Assembly (NCBI GenBank): GCA_937879965.1
Contig: CALFMP010000039.1
Span: 1 to 64,000 of the forward strand
DNA: 64,000 bases
Direction: 5' to 3'
From: QKMZ01 sp012965515
GTDB taxonomy: Bacteria; Cyanobacteriota; Vampirovibrionia; Obscuribacterales; Obscuribacteraceae
The number at the start of each line of letters is the position of its first letter. Positions within the stretch are counted from its first letter, which is position 1. Below are positions 34,543-44,098 of the stretch, one piece after another. The translations under genes were made by a program, and so were the position numbers. The notes under the pieces were generated by a model. That model was not told where the DNA came from and made no database searches. It saw nothing but the letters and a program-made list of their open reading frames with translations.

Positions 34543-35376
34543 ATGAAAGTGTTCAGGACCCAGCGAAATTCGGTTTGGGTTATGATTTTCTCTTACGCTT
34601 GCAAGGTACAAGAGTTGAACAGTTTTCGCCTGCCGCTTTTTATCGTTTCCCTAATTGTTTGCAGCGTATCAGCACCCCGCGCAGAGAGCGCGCCGGCACA
34701 GGCTTCAAGCGGTTGGCTTTTAGCGCAAAGGCACAAGGCTAACGGCGATCAATTGGTGTACGTATTCCCCGAAAAACTGCGCGTTGAAAACACCTCAGCA
34801 GGCAACACATTGATTGCCGATGCGAATACCGGCAACGTCTGGATTTTCTCTGACGCGAAAAAGGTCATTTGCACACTGCCGTGGGACAAGTATGAGCATA
34901 GCTTTTCACAAATAATGCAGATTGGCGGGGAGAACCTGACCAAGTTCAAATGGGGTCCAGCAAAAGATCCCAATAAAACCGTCATAGCGTCCCAAACAAC
35001 CAAGTGCTACAAAGCGATGGAAGACAAGCTTCTATTCAAGGGCGGTGGCGTGGGCTTTGTATCTGGCGGAACCAAGCGGGTTTTCGCGACATATACGCTC
35101 TACACTTCCGACAAAATTCGAATCGCACCGAAATTGGTGAAGGTGCTTTCGCAGCTGCAAACCTTACCAACGATGGACGGTGTTCCGCTCAGGGAAGAAT
35201 CTCGCTTTTCAGATAGCATGAAAGTGCGAGCATACCTCAACACCACCTCAACCAAGCAGATTCCCGATGACAAAAAGTACTGGCAAATTCCGAAATACAG
35301 ACAAGTCGCCAGAGTCTCAGATGTTACCAGCGTAACCGACACAGTGTTCATCGAAGACCTGCTCGGTAAGCCGTAA
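34543..35376 (+). CDS. Exported protein of unknown function, about 277 aa
   Basis: ATG at 34543 is one of several possible starts (GTG at 34525, ATG further down), none with a strong ribosome site; an internal hydrophobic stretch (FRLPLFIVSLIVCSVSAPRAESA near residue 33-55) reads as the signal peptide, so the true start may be later. The mature protein is beta-rich (GDQLVYVFPEKLRVENTSA, NVWIFSDAKKVICTLPWDKY). The order resembles the exported protein at 24371, with which it may share a fold. Its GC content is lower than that of the 44-50 kb block. Confidence 0.6.
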   Translation: MKVFRTQRNSVWVMIFSYACKVQELNSFRLPLFIVSLIVCSVSAPRAESAPAQASSGWLLAQRHKANGDQLVYVFPEKLRVENTSAGNTLIADANTGNVWIFSDAKKVICTLPWDKYEHSFSQIMQIGGENLTKFKWGPAKDPNKTVIASQTTKCYKAMEDKLLFKGGGVGFVSGGTKRVFATYTLYTSDKIRIAPKLVKVLSQLQTLPTMDGVPLREESRFSDSMKVRAYLNTTSTKQIPDDKKYWQIPKYRQVARVSDVTSVTDTVFIEDLLGKP

Positions 35377-35735
35377 TTCAGGTCTACATCAGATTGAACC
35401 TCACGGCTTCGAAGCAGGATTCTGGACACAATTAAACAGAATCAGTCCACATGCCTACACAGCCGACAACGGAACACTTCTTTTCGCTACAGCAGACGGC
35501 AATCTATATGAACAGGTCGTACTCGCAGTTCAAAACGAAGAGATTCAAGTTCAAACTTCATGCGACGCAAGAAGCACACAGGGTCCGAGCTAAGCCGCGT
35601 CTAATTAGCAGCTAGCGCGGAAGGCGGAAGCTTTCTGTAATTGAAATTACTAAAAACAGCCTAAGAGTTTCACTTGATTACGCACTCAATGGTACCCTGG
35701 CATGACTTGCACACCCGCAGCCTCCAAAGATCGCC
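35377..35735. other. 359-base gap, no gene seen
   Basis: Between two plus-strand genes. Frames here are shadows of the EamA gene or have no ribosome site. I see no terminator after the exported-protein gene. Confidence 0.4.
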
Positions 35736-36854
35736 ATGCCATTTCCGGGCTTGACCAGCCTTTTTGAGCCAAACACGTTCGCCCAATGGGGCTTGAACGG
35801 GCTCGTGCTCATCTGTCTTGCCTGCTGGGGCGTCTGGGGAATTTTCGACAAGAAGGCTTTGCACTTCGCGTCCAATCGCGACGTTCTTTTCGCAATGTTA
35901 GTGTGCCAATTACCCCAAGTGCCGCTCTGCCTCTGGATGTTGAACACTTTCCACCCCGGTTGGCAAGCGAGTGGTCCCCTAATCTACTATTGTGCAATCG
36001 GCGCGGTTTTTTACGTCGTCAGCATGATCAGCTATGTGACCGCTATGTCACGGGCTGAAGCTGGTTTTGTGCTCGGCTTTACAGCTGGATATCCGCTTGT
36101 AGCGCAGATCTTGGCAGTGTTCATCCTGGGCGAAAAGCTCGTGCCTGGGCTAATGTTCGGTGGCGCACTAATTGCCGCAGGTGTTTTCTCGGTTGGCTTG
36201 ACTGGTGAGAAACATCAAAAAGACGAAGGCAAGATCCCTGAGGATGACAGACGGCTTGCTTTAGAAAAACTTCGTCGCTCCGCTGGGAACGAACCATTCC
36301 CCTTCAGCCCTCCATCTTCAAATCGAGGCGCAGTAGCCGTTCTAGAGCGACCGGTGGAGACAGTCAATCTTAATGTTCAAACGATAAAAGCTCCATCAAA
36401 GCCTCAACAGAACTCGTTTTCTAAGTTCGTTGTTCCTGTTTGTGTCGTTCTTGCCACTCTCACTTGGGGCATCAAAGGTCTGTTCGACAAAATTGCTGTC
36501 GGCATGGCGCCACCACTGGTGGTGTACTTCGTGGAACTGGTTTTGAACCTCGCTACATTGATACCATTCTGCCTCTATTTCTTGATTGCGAAGAAACGCC
36601 CGCAACTACGGGCGCCTCAAGCCTGGGTTTTCACCGGACTCTCCACCCTGACTCTGGCAATCGGTGGTTGGTCTTATCTCGCGGCTCTCGGCATGGCAAG
36701 CGCGTCTTACGTAATCACAATTACGGGCTGCTACCCACTACTGATGTACGGCTTCACCATTTTCTTCCTGAAGGAACGTTTTAACGCCACCCGTCTTTTG
36801 GGCATCGCACTCATCGTTATCGGCGGCATCTGCGTTCAGCTTACGCAACACTAA
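35736..36854 (+). CDS. EamA/DMT-superfamily transporter with large cytoplasmic insert, 372 aa
   Basis: Ten membrane helices in two EamA halves. The first half has CWGVWGIFDKKA and the second WGIKGLFDKIA, the repeated DK motif in the first helix of each half. Between the halves lies an inserted loop of about 70 residues (EKHQKDEGKIPEDDRR onward) not present in the paralogue at 49951. The end, SYVITITGCYPLLMYGF with FFLKERFNATRLLGI, is the usual family signature. Substrate unknown; DMT carriers include metabolite exporters. A terminator follows. Confidence 0.9.
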   Translation: MPFPGLTSLFEPNTFAQWGLNGLVLICLACWGVWGIFDKKALHFASNRDVLFAMLVCQLPQVPLCLWMLNTFHPGWQASGPLIYYCAIGAVFYVVSMISYVTAMSRAEAGFVLGFTAGYPLVAQILAVFILGEKLVPGLMFGGALIAAGVFSVGLTGEKHQKDEGKIPEDDRRLALEKLRRSAGNEPFPFSPPSSNRGAVAVLERPVETVNLNVQTIKAPSKPQQNSFSKFVVPVCVVLATLTWGIKGLFDKIAVGMAPPLVVYFVELVLNLATLIPFCLYFLIAKKRPQLRAPQAWVFTGLSTLTLAIGGWSYLAALGMASASYVITITGCYPLLMYGFTIFFLKERFNATRLLGIALIVIGGICVQLTQH

Positions 36855-36870
36855 GACACCTAGCCGTTGC

Positions 36871-36898
36871 ATTCAGGGAAAACTGAATTGTTTGTTTT
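36871..36898 (+). terminator. Intrinsic terminator after the EamA gene
   Basis: ATTCAG-GGAAAA-CTGAAT (36871-36888) is followed by TGTTTGTTTT. Confidence 0.7.
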
Positions 36899-36956
36899 AC
36901 CAAGAACGCTCACTAATGCGAAATTGAACTTATGCACTTGCCTCCCTTAGCTAAGA

Positions 36957-37823
36957 ATGCACCAAGACGAACAAGAGAACTGGCTTTCAAAACTAAAGAG
37001 TAATGCTCGCCAACTTCTTTCGGCGGACAGAGAAGTCGCGCGCTCATATCAGGAATTGCAAAAGTTCCAAAAGTCCTGCGAAGAAGCCGTTCTTGACTCC
37101 ATGTCAGGACAAAGCTTGCTTGAAACTGAAATTCAGAAAAATACTGAAAACGTACTACTTTGGGAGATTAGGGCGAGAGAAGCACTCGCACAAGACAATG
37201 AGATACTTGCAACAGACGCTCTGCGCAGAAAGTATACATTCGTTCAATCGACAAAAGAGTACGAAGCAAAGTTACCACTCATGCGACAACGTAGACTGCA
37301 TCTACACTCCCGCTTCGCCACTGTAAATGTCATTGTTCACAGGCTACTTGTTCTGCGAGATATCTTCGATATTCTCCCGAAGCAAAGTATTTTGAGAGAC
37401 AACTTGATTGCACTGATTAAAGAGTTTGTTGATTCTCTACCATTCTTTGCTGGTGAAGCCAGCGAGCAGCAACAAAGCCTGAACGCTGCAGTAGCAGTAG
37501 CCGAACAAAGAATAGATAAGCTTGAACAACAGATCGCAGCCTGCGCCCTCAACTACAAAAGAGAAAAACCAGATGATGTCGAAAGATTGAATGGTCTAGT
37601 AGCAACGCTGCGAGCTACAACTCAGAAGACGATAGACAAACTGGAGGAGAACTTAGAAGTGCAGCGAAGCATAGAGGCCCAGCGAACAACTGAAGGAAAC
37701 GAAGACGGGGCTTGGGAAGCGCGGCAGAGCACATGGTCTGACGAAAAATCACTTGAATCAATGCATCGCTGCCTGCGTATGCTTCAAGAAATACTCCTGA
37801 GCGAGGATGAGTCCGCTAAATAG
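36957..37823 (+). CDS. PspA/IM30-like coiled-coil protein (divergent)
   Basis: The 288-residue chain is one long coiled coil. A segment around residues 66-100 (WEIRAREALAQDNEILATDALRRK) follows the WExRAxxAL...LAxxALxRK pattern of PspA/IM30 proteins, which protect membranes under stress. The N-terminal amphipathic helix of PspA is not clear, so a related but not identical function is possible. No membrane segment or signal peptide. It follows the EamA terminator and is convergent with the repeat-tail gene, ending 10 bases from it. Confidence 0.5.
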   Translation: MHQDEQENWLSKLKSNARQLLSADREVARSYQELQKFQKSCEEAVLDSMSGQSLLETEIQKNTENVLLWEIRAREALAQDNEILATDALRRKYTFVQSTKEYEAKLPLMRQRRLHLHSRFATVNVIVHRLLVLRDIFDILPKQSILRDNLIALIKEFVDSLPFFAGEASEQQQSLNAAVAVAEQRIDKLEQQIAACALNYKREKPDDVERLNGLVATLRATTQKTIDKLEENLEVQRSIEAQRTTEGNEDGAWEARQSTWSDEKSLESMHRCLRMLQEILLSEDESAK

Positions 37824-37833
37824 CGGTATCTCG

Positions 37834-38517
37834 CTACCAATACGCTCTTCGTTGCTGATATGGATGGTAGTAGTTAGCCGTGTTGTAATAGTTGGGCGCG
37901 AAATTGTAGGACTGCGGGTAGAACTGTTGCCGCGGTTGGAATTGATGATGATTGTTTCTTCCAAACGCAAAAGCGGCCGTTAGGCCCATTCCGATCAAAG
38001 GAAGAATGACTTCCTCGGGTCGCAAGCCTTGATGACGATAGGGCTGATGGTTGTAGTCTCGGTAGTTGTAGTCGCGATAATTGTAGTCCCGGTAGTTGTA
38101 GTCTCTGCTGTTGTTCCAGCTGTGATATCCCGCCCGTTCCCACGGTCTTTGACTATGGTTCGCAGTTTCCGCATGGGGCGGACATCCATATGAGTTGTCG
38201 CGATGTCCGTAATCACGCTGAGCAGGCTTTACCCACTCGCGCACGGTGTCCGCGTACTGGTAGGGATTGCCGTTCCGGTCCAGCCGATTAACGACCACGT
38301 CCACGCTGGTTCCATTCCCATACTTGCTCAAAGTGGTGATCAAGTCGTCTCCACATCCGTCTTTCTCATAACGGTTGGTCGCCTGTACAAGTTTATTGAA
38401 GTCTCGTTCGCTCATGGAAGCCATGTCTTGCCGCATGATTTGCGCGACTTGCTGTCCTTGCCCGCTGTCCAACATTCCCGCCAGTTCCCTGGCGTGACTC
38501 TCAATTCTATGACTCAT
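37834..38517 (-). CDS. Hypothetical protein with RDYNY repeats and Tyr/Asn/Gln-rich tail
   Basis: Residues 1-80 (MSHRIESHARELAGMLDSGQG, then ERDFNKLVQATNRYEKDGCGDDL) form a helical domain shared with the gene at 38702. It is followed by four RDYN units (residues about 137-156), a single hydrophobic segment (ILPLIGMGLTAAFAFG) and a tail rich in Tyr, Asn, Gln and His. The tail composition is unusual and prone to phase separation or surface assembly. No family recognised. It follows its paralogue in minus-strand reading order. Confidence 0.6.
   Translation of the reverse strand: MSHRIESHARELAGMLDSGQGQQVAQIMRQDMASMSERDFNKLVQATNRYEKDGCGDDLITTLSKYGNGTSVDVVVNRLDRNGNPYQYADTVREWVKPAQRDYGHRDNSYGCPPHAETANHSQRPWERAGYHSWNNSRDYNYRDYNYRDYNYRDYNHQPYRHQGLRPEEVILPLIGMGLTAAFAFGRNNHHQFQPRQQFYPQSYNFAPNYYNTANYYHPYQQRRAYW
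38051..38110. repeat. Tandem 15-bp repeat, four units
   Basis: TTGTAGTCTCGGTAG is repeated four times with few changes and encodes the RDYNY units on the minus strand. Copy number is likely to vary between relatives. Confidence 0.85.
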
Positions 38518-38643
38518 TGCGCTAACTCCAGTCTGTGCCGGTTGAGCTCATATTTCCAGTTTTCTATGACCGATCTGTGACCATCGGAGGGAAAAACACG
38601 AAGGAAGTCTGCTCGCTTGGGCCTGGCGGCGTTTCAATCCAGC

Positions 38644-38678
38644 CAAAAAAACACCGGAATCGCTGGTAGATTCCGGTG
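38644..38678 (-). terminator. Strong intrinsic terminator, minus strand
   Basis: CACCGGAATC (38652-38661) and GATTCCGGTG (38669-38678) form a perfect ten-base stem with a seven-base loop, and on the minus strand seven Ts follow at once. It ends the gene at 38702, so that gene and its paralogue are separate transcripts. Confidence 0.85.
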
Positions 38679-38701
38679 CAATGGGACGCACAAGTCTTTA
38701 T

Positions 38702-39208
38702 CTATCTATGAGGATATCGGCGATCATCGCGTCGACGTTCGTCGCGGCGGCGTTCATCTCTCTTATCGTTCTGATGTTCGATGATCTTGCCAATTCCAAA
38801 ACCAATGACCGCTCCGATGGCTACATCCTTAGGATCGATGCCGTCTTGATTGCCGCGATGTCCGTCATGGTGGTGTCCACCGCGTCTACCGCGCCCTTGG
38901 TCTTCATAAATGTCTGAGAAAACAATCTCGCCAGCAGGTATTGGTCTGGTTACATCATTACCGTGGCGATCGCGCCCAAGATACTTTTGTACGTCGACGG
39001 CAATTCCGCCGGGCGTCTGACGCGTCTGCAAGTCGTCACCCTGTCCCGGGCGTTCATAATTCTGCGTCAAGTTGACCAGGCGAGCAAAGTCCTGCTCAGG
39101 CAAACGAATTGAGTCCTGGCGAAGTTTCTCGGCGACAAGGTCACCGCCGCCCCTGTCGAGGTCCTGCGCCAACCGATAAGCCTTCTCTTCTATAAAATCG
39201 CGACCCAT
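38702..39208 (-). CDS. Paralogue of the RDYNY protein, with Gly-zipper-like helix and Arg/Asp tail
   Basis: The ATG at 39208 follows GAGGT by 8 bases. Residues 1-65 match the N-terminal domain of the gene at 37834 (AYRLAQDLDRGGGDLVAEKL, then EQDFARLVNLTQNYERPGQGDDL). A short glycine-rich hydrophobic helix (AIGAVIGFGIGKII) follows, then a charged tail with DERRRDERRRDDRR. The helix looks like a glycine zipper, found in outer-membrane-associated small proteins, but no signal peptide is present. Function unknown. Confidence 0.6.
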   Translation of the reverse strand: MGRDFIEEKAYRLAQDLDRGGGDLVAEKLRQDSIRLPEQDFARLVNLTQNYERPGQGDDLQTRQTPGGIAVDVQKYLGRDRHGNDVTRPIPAGEIVFSDIYEDQGRGRRGGHHHDGHRGNQDGIDPKDVAIGAVIGFGIGKIIEHQNDKRDERRRDERRRDDRRYPHR

Positions 39209-39297
39209 TTGAATTACCTCAGCTCGCCACCTGCTGCTGCAATTCATATAAATTCTACGTGGCACCAACGTGTCAAAATGTCGACTAGCCTTGTTTC

Positions 39298-40632
39298 CTA
39301 ACGGCTCGCTGGTGATTGCGGCTCTGCCCCCACCGGGAGCGTCTCAAAAGGGAGCGACACTGGTTTTCCGGGCAGCGCGGACAGGTTAGTGCCAATCGAA
39401 GGCATTTGCTGCATCAAGTAGCGAAGAATCTGCAAATACGCGCCGCTCAAAATGAGAACAAAAACGAGCGGCTGCGGTTGCAATAGCTGAAATGCGAAAA
39501 TCAAGAAATAGGCTGTTATCGTCAGCCACAGCATTGCAGAGACTCCAACGAGTTTCTGCATCTCCGGCTTGCTGAGCGCCCATAGTCCCAAAAGCCCGAT
39601 TGCCGCGCCCGAAAGATCGTAGAACAGCAAATGTGGCTCAATCACCGGCATTGCGAGGAAGGACAGCGTTAATGCCAACAGGAAAAATTCGCGTTTCTGC
39701 AAGCGCTTGCACGCTCTCGCACCGACGAACAGTGTTGCCAGCGCCACAATTGCCGCAGCTCCATAACAAACAATTTTTGCTCCATCGCGAAACTCAATCG
39801 GCAAATTCAAAATTGAGAGTGCCGGCAGAGATGTATATATAAACGTTCGATGCACCAAATGCGGATCGAAGAAATACAGCTCTGCGAGCTTAAGGCCGTG
39901 AAGCCACGGCAGCAATATCTGCGGAGAAGCGAGAAAAAGAAACACAATCCAAAACACAACACCCAAAGCAAGACCAGGGAGAATTTTCCGATCCCGCCAA
40001 TACACGAATGAAGCAAAAAGACCGGCAATAATGAGGTATTTCGGATTGAGAAAAGTGATGGACAAACACAAACCCGAAAGAACAGATCTCTTTCTCAGAG
40101 CAAACCAAAACGAAAGACACAACGGCAGCACTCCGAAAATCAGCCCCTGCTGCCCAAACTTAATCATCATGAACCAAGGCGCAAAGCAAAAACAGAATAA
40201 AAATGCGTCAAGGATTTTCAATCGAAACGACTTGGACATCATCGCCGCAATAGCGACAGTGGCAGCTCCATTGAGTATCTGCCAAATGAGTAATGCAGTA
40301 TCAACGTTGAAGTAAGAAAGGTATGAAAACAAAAACGCATTCAGTGGGGAGTATTGCCAAACGGGATATGACCCCACAGGCAGTGCGCCAAGCAAATCGT
40401 GAGCCATCGCTGGAAACGAACTTCCGACATAGCTTGTGGCCGTCATCGACGGGTAAAGAAGCTGAACGTTGCCGGATTGCGCGATTTTTCCGGCGACATA
40501 GCAACTATTTGCGAAATCTGTTGCTTCGACAAGATCAAGGCGGTGGAAGTCGACCCAGAGCAGCCACCAAATCATAGACGCGCACAGCAAAACAGCAGAA
40601 GCGCGCAAAGCAAGAATCAGGTAAAAACTCAC
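39298..40632 (-). CDS. GT87-family (DUF2029) integral membrane glycosyltransferase
   Basis: About eleven membrane helices with a large loop between helices 1 and 2 (DFANSCYVAGK, YPSMTATSYVG, FPAMAHDLL), ending with QYSPLNAFLF; the conserved Asp near the start of that loop (ATDF) is the likely catalytic base. Members use a polyprenyl-phosphate sugar donor and add mannose or arabinose outside the inner membrane. Length (444) is usual. The 90-residue gap to the next gene is empty and the promoter should lie beyond 40632. Family assignment is good; the acceptor is unknown. Confidence 0.75.
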   Translation of the reverse strand: MSFYLILALRASAVLLCASMIWWLLWVDFHRLDLVEATDFANSCYVAGKIAQSGNVQLLYPSMTATSYVGSSFPAMAHDLLGALPVGSYPVWQYSPLNAFLFSYLSYFNVDTALLIWQILNGAATVAIAAMMSKSFRLKILDAFLFCFCFAPWFMMIKFGQQGLIFGVLPLCLSFWFALRKRSVLSGLCLSITFLNPKYLIIAGLFASFVYWRDRKILPGLALGVVFWIVFLFLASPQILLPWLHGLKLAELYFFDPHLVHRTFIYTSLPALSILNLPIEFRDGAKIVCYGAAAIVALATLFVGARACKRLQKREFFLLALTLSFLAMPVIEPHLLFYDLSGAAIGLLGLWALSKPEMQKLVGVSAMLWLTITAYFLIFAFQLLQPQPLVFVLILSGAYLQILRYLMQQMPSIGTNLSALPGKPVSLPFETLPVGAEPQSPASR

Positions 40633-40828
40633 GCGGGATGCCTATGAGTACCGCCAGTAATGACGTCAATAAATGACATACGATTGAGCAGATCTCACAG
40701 TAACCCATACGTTACTTTTTTACTTTTTTTGCATGTTTTTAGAACCGTGCTGAGATAGCAGACAAATTATAGACAATAAGTGCCTGTGTCTTGTTTGCGT
40801 TTCGTTCGCTCACCCAATAATACGAACT

Positions 40829-41185
40829 TCACTCTTCGTCATACTGCGCAGAATCCCTGTCGAAAATCACAGTATCCTTCAAGTTCCTACGTCCCCATTT
40901 GACTATTTCGTTCAAGACTGGAGTAAGTGTCCTACCTCTTTCGGTTGGCGTATAGCTCATTCTGAGCCGGTGCGTGCTGTATGGCGATTTCTCGATCAGC
41001 CCGGCGCGTTCGAGCTTGTGCAAGCGGTCGGTCAAAACACTAGTTGATATTTTCTCAGGCGATTCAAGCAACTCATCGAATTTCGTCTTGTTGAAAAATA
41101 GCAAGTCGCGCAAAACAACAAGTGTCCATTTGTCGCCGATCAGGTCGAGCGTACAAGTAATTGGACAGTCAGAACGTCTATTCAT
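40829..41185 (-). CDS. HxlR-family winged-helix transcriptional regulator
   Basis: The ATG at 41185 gives MNRRSDCPITCTLDLIGDKW, the typical HxlR start with Cys7 and Cys11, often redox-active in the family. The winged helix continues through ISTSVLTDRLHKLERAGLIEK and ends after PTERGRTLTPVL. It lies 25 bases downstream of the thiolase gene on the same strand and is probably co-transcribed, so it likely controls that unit. The dyad at 42527-42558 is a plausible operator. The ribosome site is weak. Confidence 0.88.
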   Translation of the reverse strand: MNRRSDCPITCTLDLIGDKWTLVVLRDLLFFNKTKFDELLESPEKISTSVLTDRLHKLERAGLIEKSPYSTHRLRMSYTPTERGRTLTPVLNEIVKWGRRNLKDTVIFDRDSAQYDEE

Positions 41186-41210
41186 GCGCAAGGATAATCT
41201 CTCATAAACA

Positions 41211-42419
41211 CTAAACCCTTTCAATGACGGCAGAAATACTTTGTCCACCCGCAACACAGAGAGTGACGCAACCGACGTTTTTGTCCTCTCTTTCCAAAGC
41301 CGTGATCAGGGAAACAAGCAAAATCGAACCCGTCGCTCCCAACGGATGACCGAGCGCAATCGCGCCGCCGTTTACGTTCACCCGGTCTGGGTCCAAATTC
41401 AAAGTCCGAATGGTTTGCAAAGAAACAACAGCAAAAGCTTCATTGATTTCCCAGAGATCGATGTCTTTGGCTGACATGCCGCATTCTTTAAGAACCTGAC
41501 TGCAACATGCAGATGGACCGTTCAACATAACAATTGGGTCGCTGCCTCGAGCCACCACTTTCAGGATGCGGGCACGAGGTTTTACTTGTGTTTTCGCAAT
41601 GAAGTCATCGTTAGCAACAATGACAGCGGCCGCACCATCAGCGATTCCACTGGAATTACCGGCCGTGTGGAACGGACCAACTTGCGAAATTGTCTTTCCT
41701 TCACCTATCACTCCTGCTTTCAACAACTCTTCTTCAAGAGCAGCAAATGCCGGCTTTAACTGACTCAAGCCCTCCAAAGAGGTGTCAGGTCTGATGTGAT
41801 CATCGCGCGTGAGAAGCGGGTTTCCATTCTCGTCTCTAACGAATGCATAGGCAGATTCGAAATAGTTTTTCTCAGCCGCAGCAGCTGCTTTCTGATGTGA
41901 CATGAGTGAGAATTCGTCTAATTGTTGACGGCTAAAACCGTCAGATGCGGCAATGTAATCAGCGCTGATCCCTTGAGGAACCTGTATCAACTGCTTGCGC
42001 AAAATATCATTGTTTCCGTCCATGTAGCCGCCGTCGCTGGCCATCTTCACTCGCGACATACTCTCAACACCACCGCCGATTGCGACAGAATTCGTTCCTG
42101 ATGCGACCAAGGCGGAAGCTATGTTTACCGCTTGCAGACCGGATCCACAGCACATGTTGACGCTCGATGCGCTGACGGACCAATCAAGGTCAGCCGCTAA
42201 GACTGCATTGCGCGCAATGTTAGCGCCTTGATCATTCACTTGTGAGACACATCCAATGAATACAGTCTCTGCTTTCGGCAAAACCTCAGGCTGCCGCGCC
42301 CTGAGCGCCTGCAGGCAAGCAACCACTAGTTGTTGAGGGTGAACAGAGGTGTATGCGCTGACACCTTTTCTGACACTGGCTCTTGGAGTAAATACTCCGT
42401 CAATCACGTATGAATTCAT
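41211..42419 (-). CDS. Acetyl-CoA C-acetyltransferase (thiolase)
   Basis: Thiolase condenses or cleaves acetyl-CoA/acetoacetyl-CoA. The 402-residue protein has the nucleophile loop VNMCCGSGLQ (Cys91), GSDPIVMLNGP, the NEAFAV motif and NGGAIALGHPLGATG with a C-terminal Cys in TLCVAGGQ, so the catalytic set is complete. No hydroxyacyl-CoA dehydrogenase or enoyl hydratase neighbours it; the nearby HxlR gene follows it in an apparent two-gene operon. Whether it serves fatty-acid breakdown or synthesis of acetoacetyl-CoA cannot be told. Confidence 0.93.
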   Translation of the reverse strand: MNSYVIDGVFTPRASVRKGVSAYTSVHPQQLVVACLQALRARQPEVLPKAETVFIGCVSQVNDQGANIARNAVLAADLDWSVSASSVNMCCGSGLQAVNIASALVASGTNSVAIGGGVESMSRVKMASDGGYMDGNNDILRKQLIQVPQGISADYIAASDGFSRQQLDEFSLMSHQKAAAAAEKNYFESAYAFVRDENGNPLLTRDDHIRPDTSLEGLSQLKPAFAALEEELLKAGVIGEGKTISQVGPFHTAGNSSGIADGAAAVIVANDDFIAKTQVKPRARILKVVARGSDPIVMLNGPSACCSQVLKECGMSAKDIDLWEINEAFAVVSLQTIRTLNLDPDRVNVNGGAIALGHPLGATGSILLVSLITALEREDKNVGCVTLCVAGGQSISAVIERV

Positions 42420-42526
42420 GGTTTTCGCGCCTCACAAGCGCAAACATTTCGGGATTCCATTTGCAAACTCGAGCGAAAAACCAGCCGGTTTTTCTATTCT
42501 TTTTCGCACATTTCTTACAACCCCAT

Positions 42527-42558
42527 TATAACACTTAACTTGCAAGTTAGAAGTTATA
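42527..42558. promoter_or_regulatory. Long dyad upstream of the thiolase-HxlR operon, likely operator
   Basis: TATAACACTTAACTTG and CAAGTTAGAAGTTATA form a 32-base dyad with 13 of 16 pairs matching; the centre AACTTGCAAGTT is a perfect palindrome. It lies 108 bases upstream of the thiolase start. HxlR dimers bind dyads of this general size, so autoregulation is likely but not shown. Confidence 0.5.
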
Positions 42559-43520
42559 GCCAAACACGGGAAGAATTAGGCGAAAGCACTTCCTACTATT
42601 AGTGATAAGTTTTGGCGCGAGTTAGCCGCGCGATTGTGCGAAACACAACCTATTAGGATGCAACTATCATATTGAAAAACTTTCTGCGATGAACAAAGCA
42701 AAAAGTCGGGCCGTTGAGTGTTAGAAATTCGTCGCTTTCGATCGCATATCCACTAGGCCCGCGGATTGAATCAGGCGGGGAATTATGAGCGTTTAGAAAG
42801 CAAAGCAAGTGCAAAACTTCGGAGTAGATTTAGCTAATACGTTACTCAAGTGTCTCAAAATCGCTCGCAAATGTAATCGAGTTCACGTTGCAACGACAAT
42901 GTAATACTCCGCTATTCATGCGGTTTTCCGAAAAGCTTTGGAAATTCGAAATGTTGCATCGCATATATTTTTGATGCCAACTCTATTTGCGAACGTCGAA
43001 TCTGATTAAGCAAGTCTAGCCGCTGAGCCGGTACTTGACATAAACACGCCCACTTCACACTGTGTTATACATTGAATTGTTGGTATCAAATTCGGTTTCA
43101 CTGACGCTTTCTTACTATTTTCTCAAACGTGAATCTACCTCAAACCCTTCTTAAATACGGGCAATCTAGAAGCTACTCGCCGAGCGGAAACCAAGACGTG
43201 GCACCAATTCTACGCGTAAGGTTACATTCGACAAGCAGTGAAAACGTTCGCCACGAAGTACACGATAAGGGCTGCGACAACAAAATTTGTGACTGCGAAA
43301 GGACACCAAAGCAATTTGAAAGCTTGCGCTCCTCGCTTTCAGAGCGCACCACCAGTAGAGTCAATTTAGACTGGATTCCAGGCGAACTTTTATACGACTA
43401 AGAGAAACAAATTAGTCGATCAGAAGCTTTACACCCAAGTGCTGGCTTGCACGCAATATAAGAGAGAACTGAGTCCTAACCGGCTCGGTTTTCTCTTCTT
43501 TTTAGAGAAGACGCGCAACA

Positions 43521-43547
43521 AGGGCGCATGCGATGCGCCATCTACGG
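43521..43547. repeat. REP-like palindrome, copy 5
   Basis: GGGCGCATGCGATGCGCC followed by ATCTACGG; the right flank matches the family while the outermost stem bases are decayed. Confidence 0.6.
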
Positions 43548-44098
43548 AAAACCGAAAGGATGCCAAGAAGCGCATTGCGACTGCCAACCAGTTAGCGCAT
43601 TTTTCGCAAGGCCACTTTTTGATGTGCGAACAGCGACCCTCATGAGTTGCTTTACGTTCGTTGATTACGGCCGACTTAAGTTGCTTCGCTCAGTTACTCA
43701 AGATCTAGCAGCGCCTGGCCAGCAAGAGCAAGATCCTTGCCTGGAAAAGGTTTCGCACAAGTTTCGAACGTCGCAAAAGATGACAAGATGCACTAGCTTT
43801 GCCAAAGCTGTGTGATCTGTGTTTATTAGCATTCGATCTTTTTAGGCTTATGAGGTCAAGAATACAAGAGTCCCTTTTTTATAGAATCTCCGAGCACTTC
43901 TGTTTCTTTCCTGTTCTATAGCTAAACCCCTTAAATCCATCTGACTTCTGATTTCTGTTTTTCATTTCTTTGTCGGCGCGCATGCGCGACAAGTGACTTG
44001 AAGTGTTTGTTTTTCCACCAGATGTGAGTTTAAGAAAGGCCACCAACCATGTCGCCTTTCTTGAATCTCATAGTTCCGAGTTGCGCTCACTTGAGTTT

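Noticed and set aside
38051..38110. Short direct repeats considered as a CRISPR array
   Set aside because: Units are 15 bases in tandem without spacers and lie in a coding frame as RDYNY repeats; no cas gene is present.
43129..43401. 90-codon plus-strand frame in the long gap
   Set aside because: It starts with a GTG without a ribosome site, and the composition is not protein-like.
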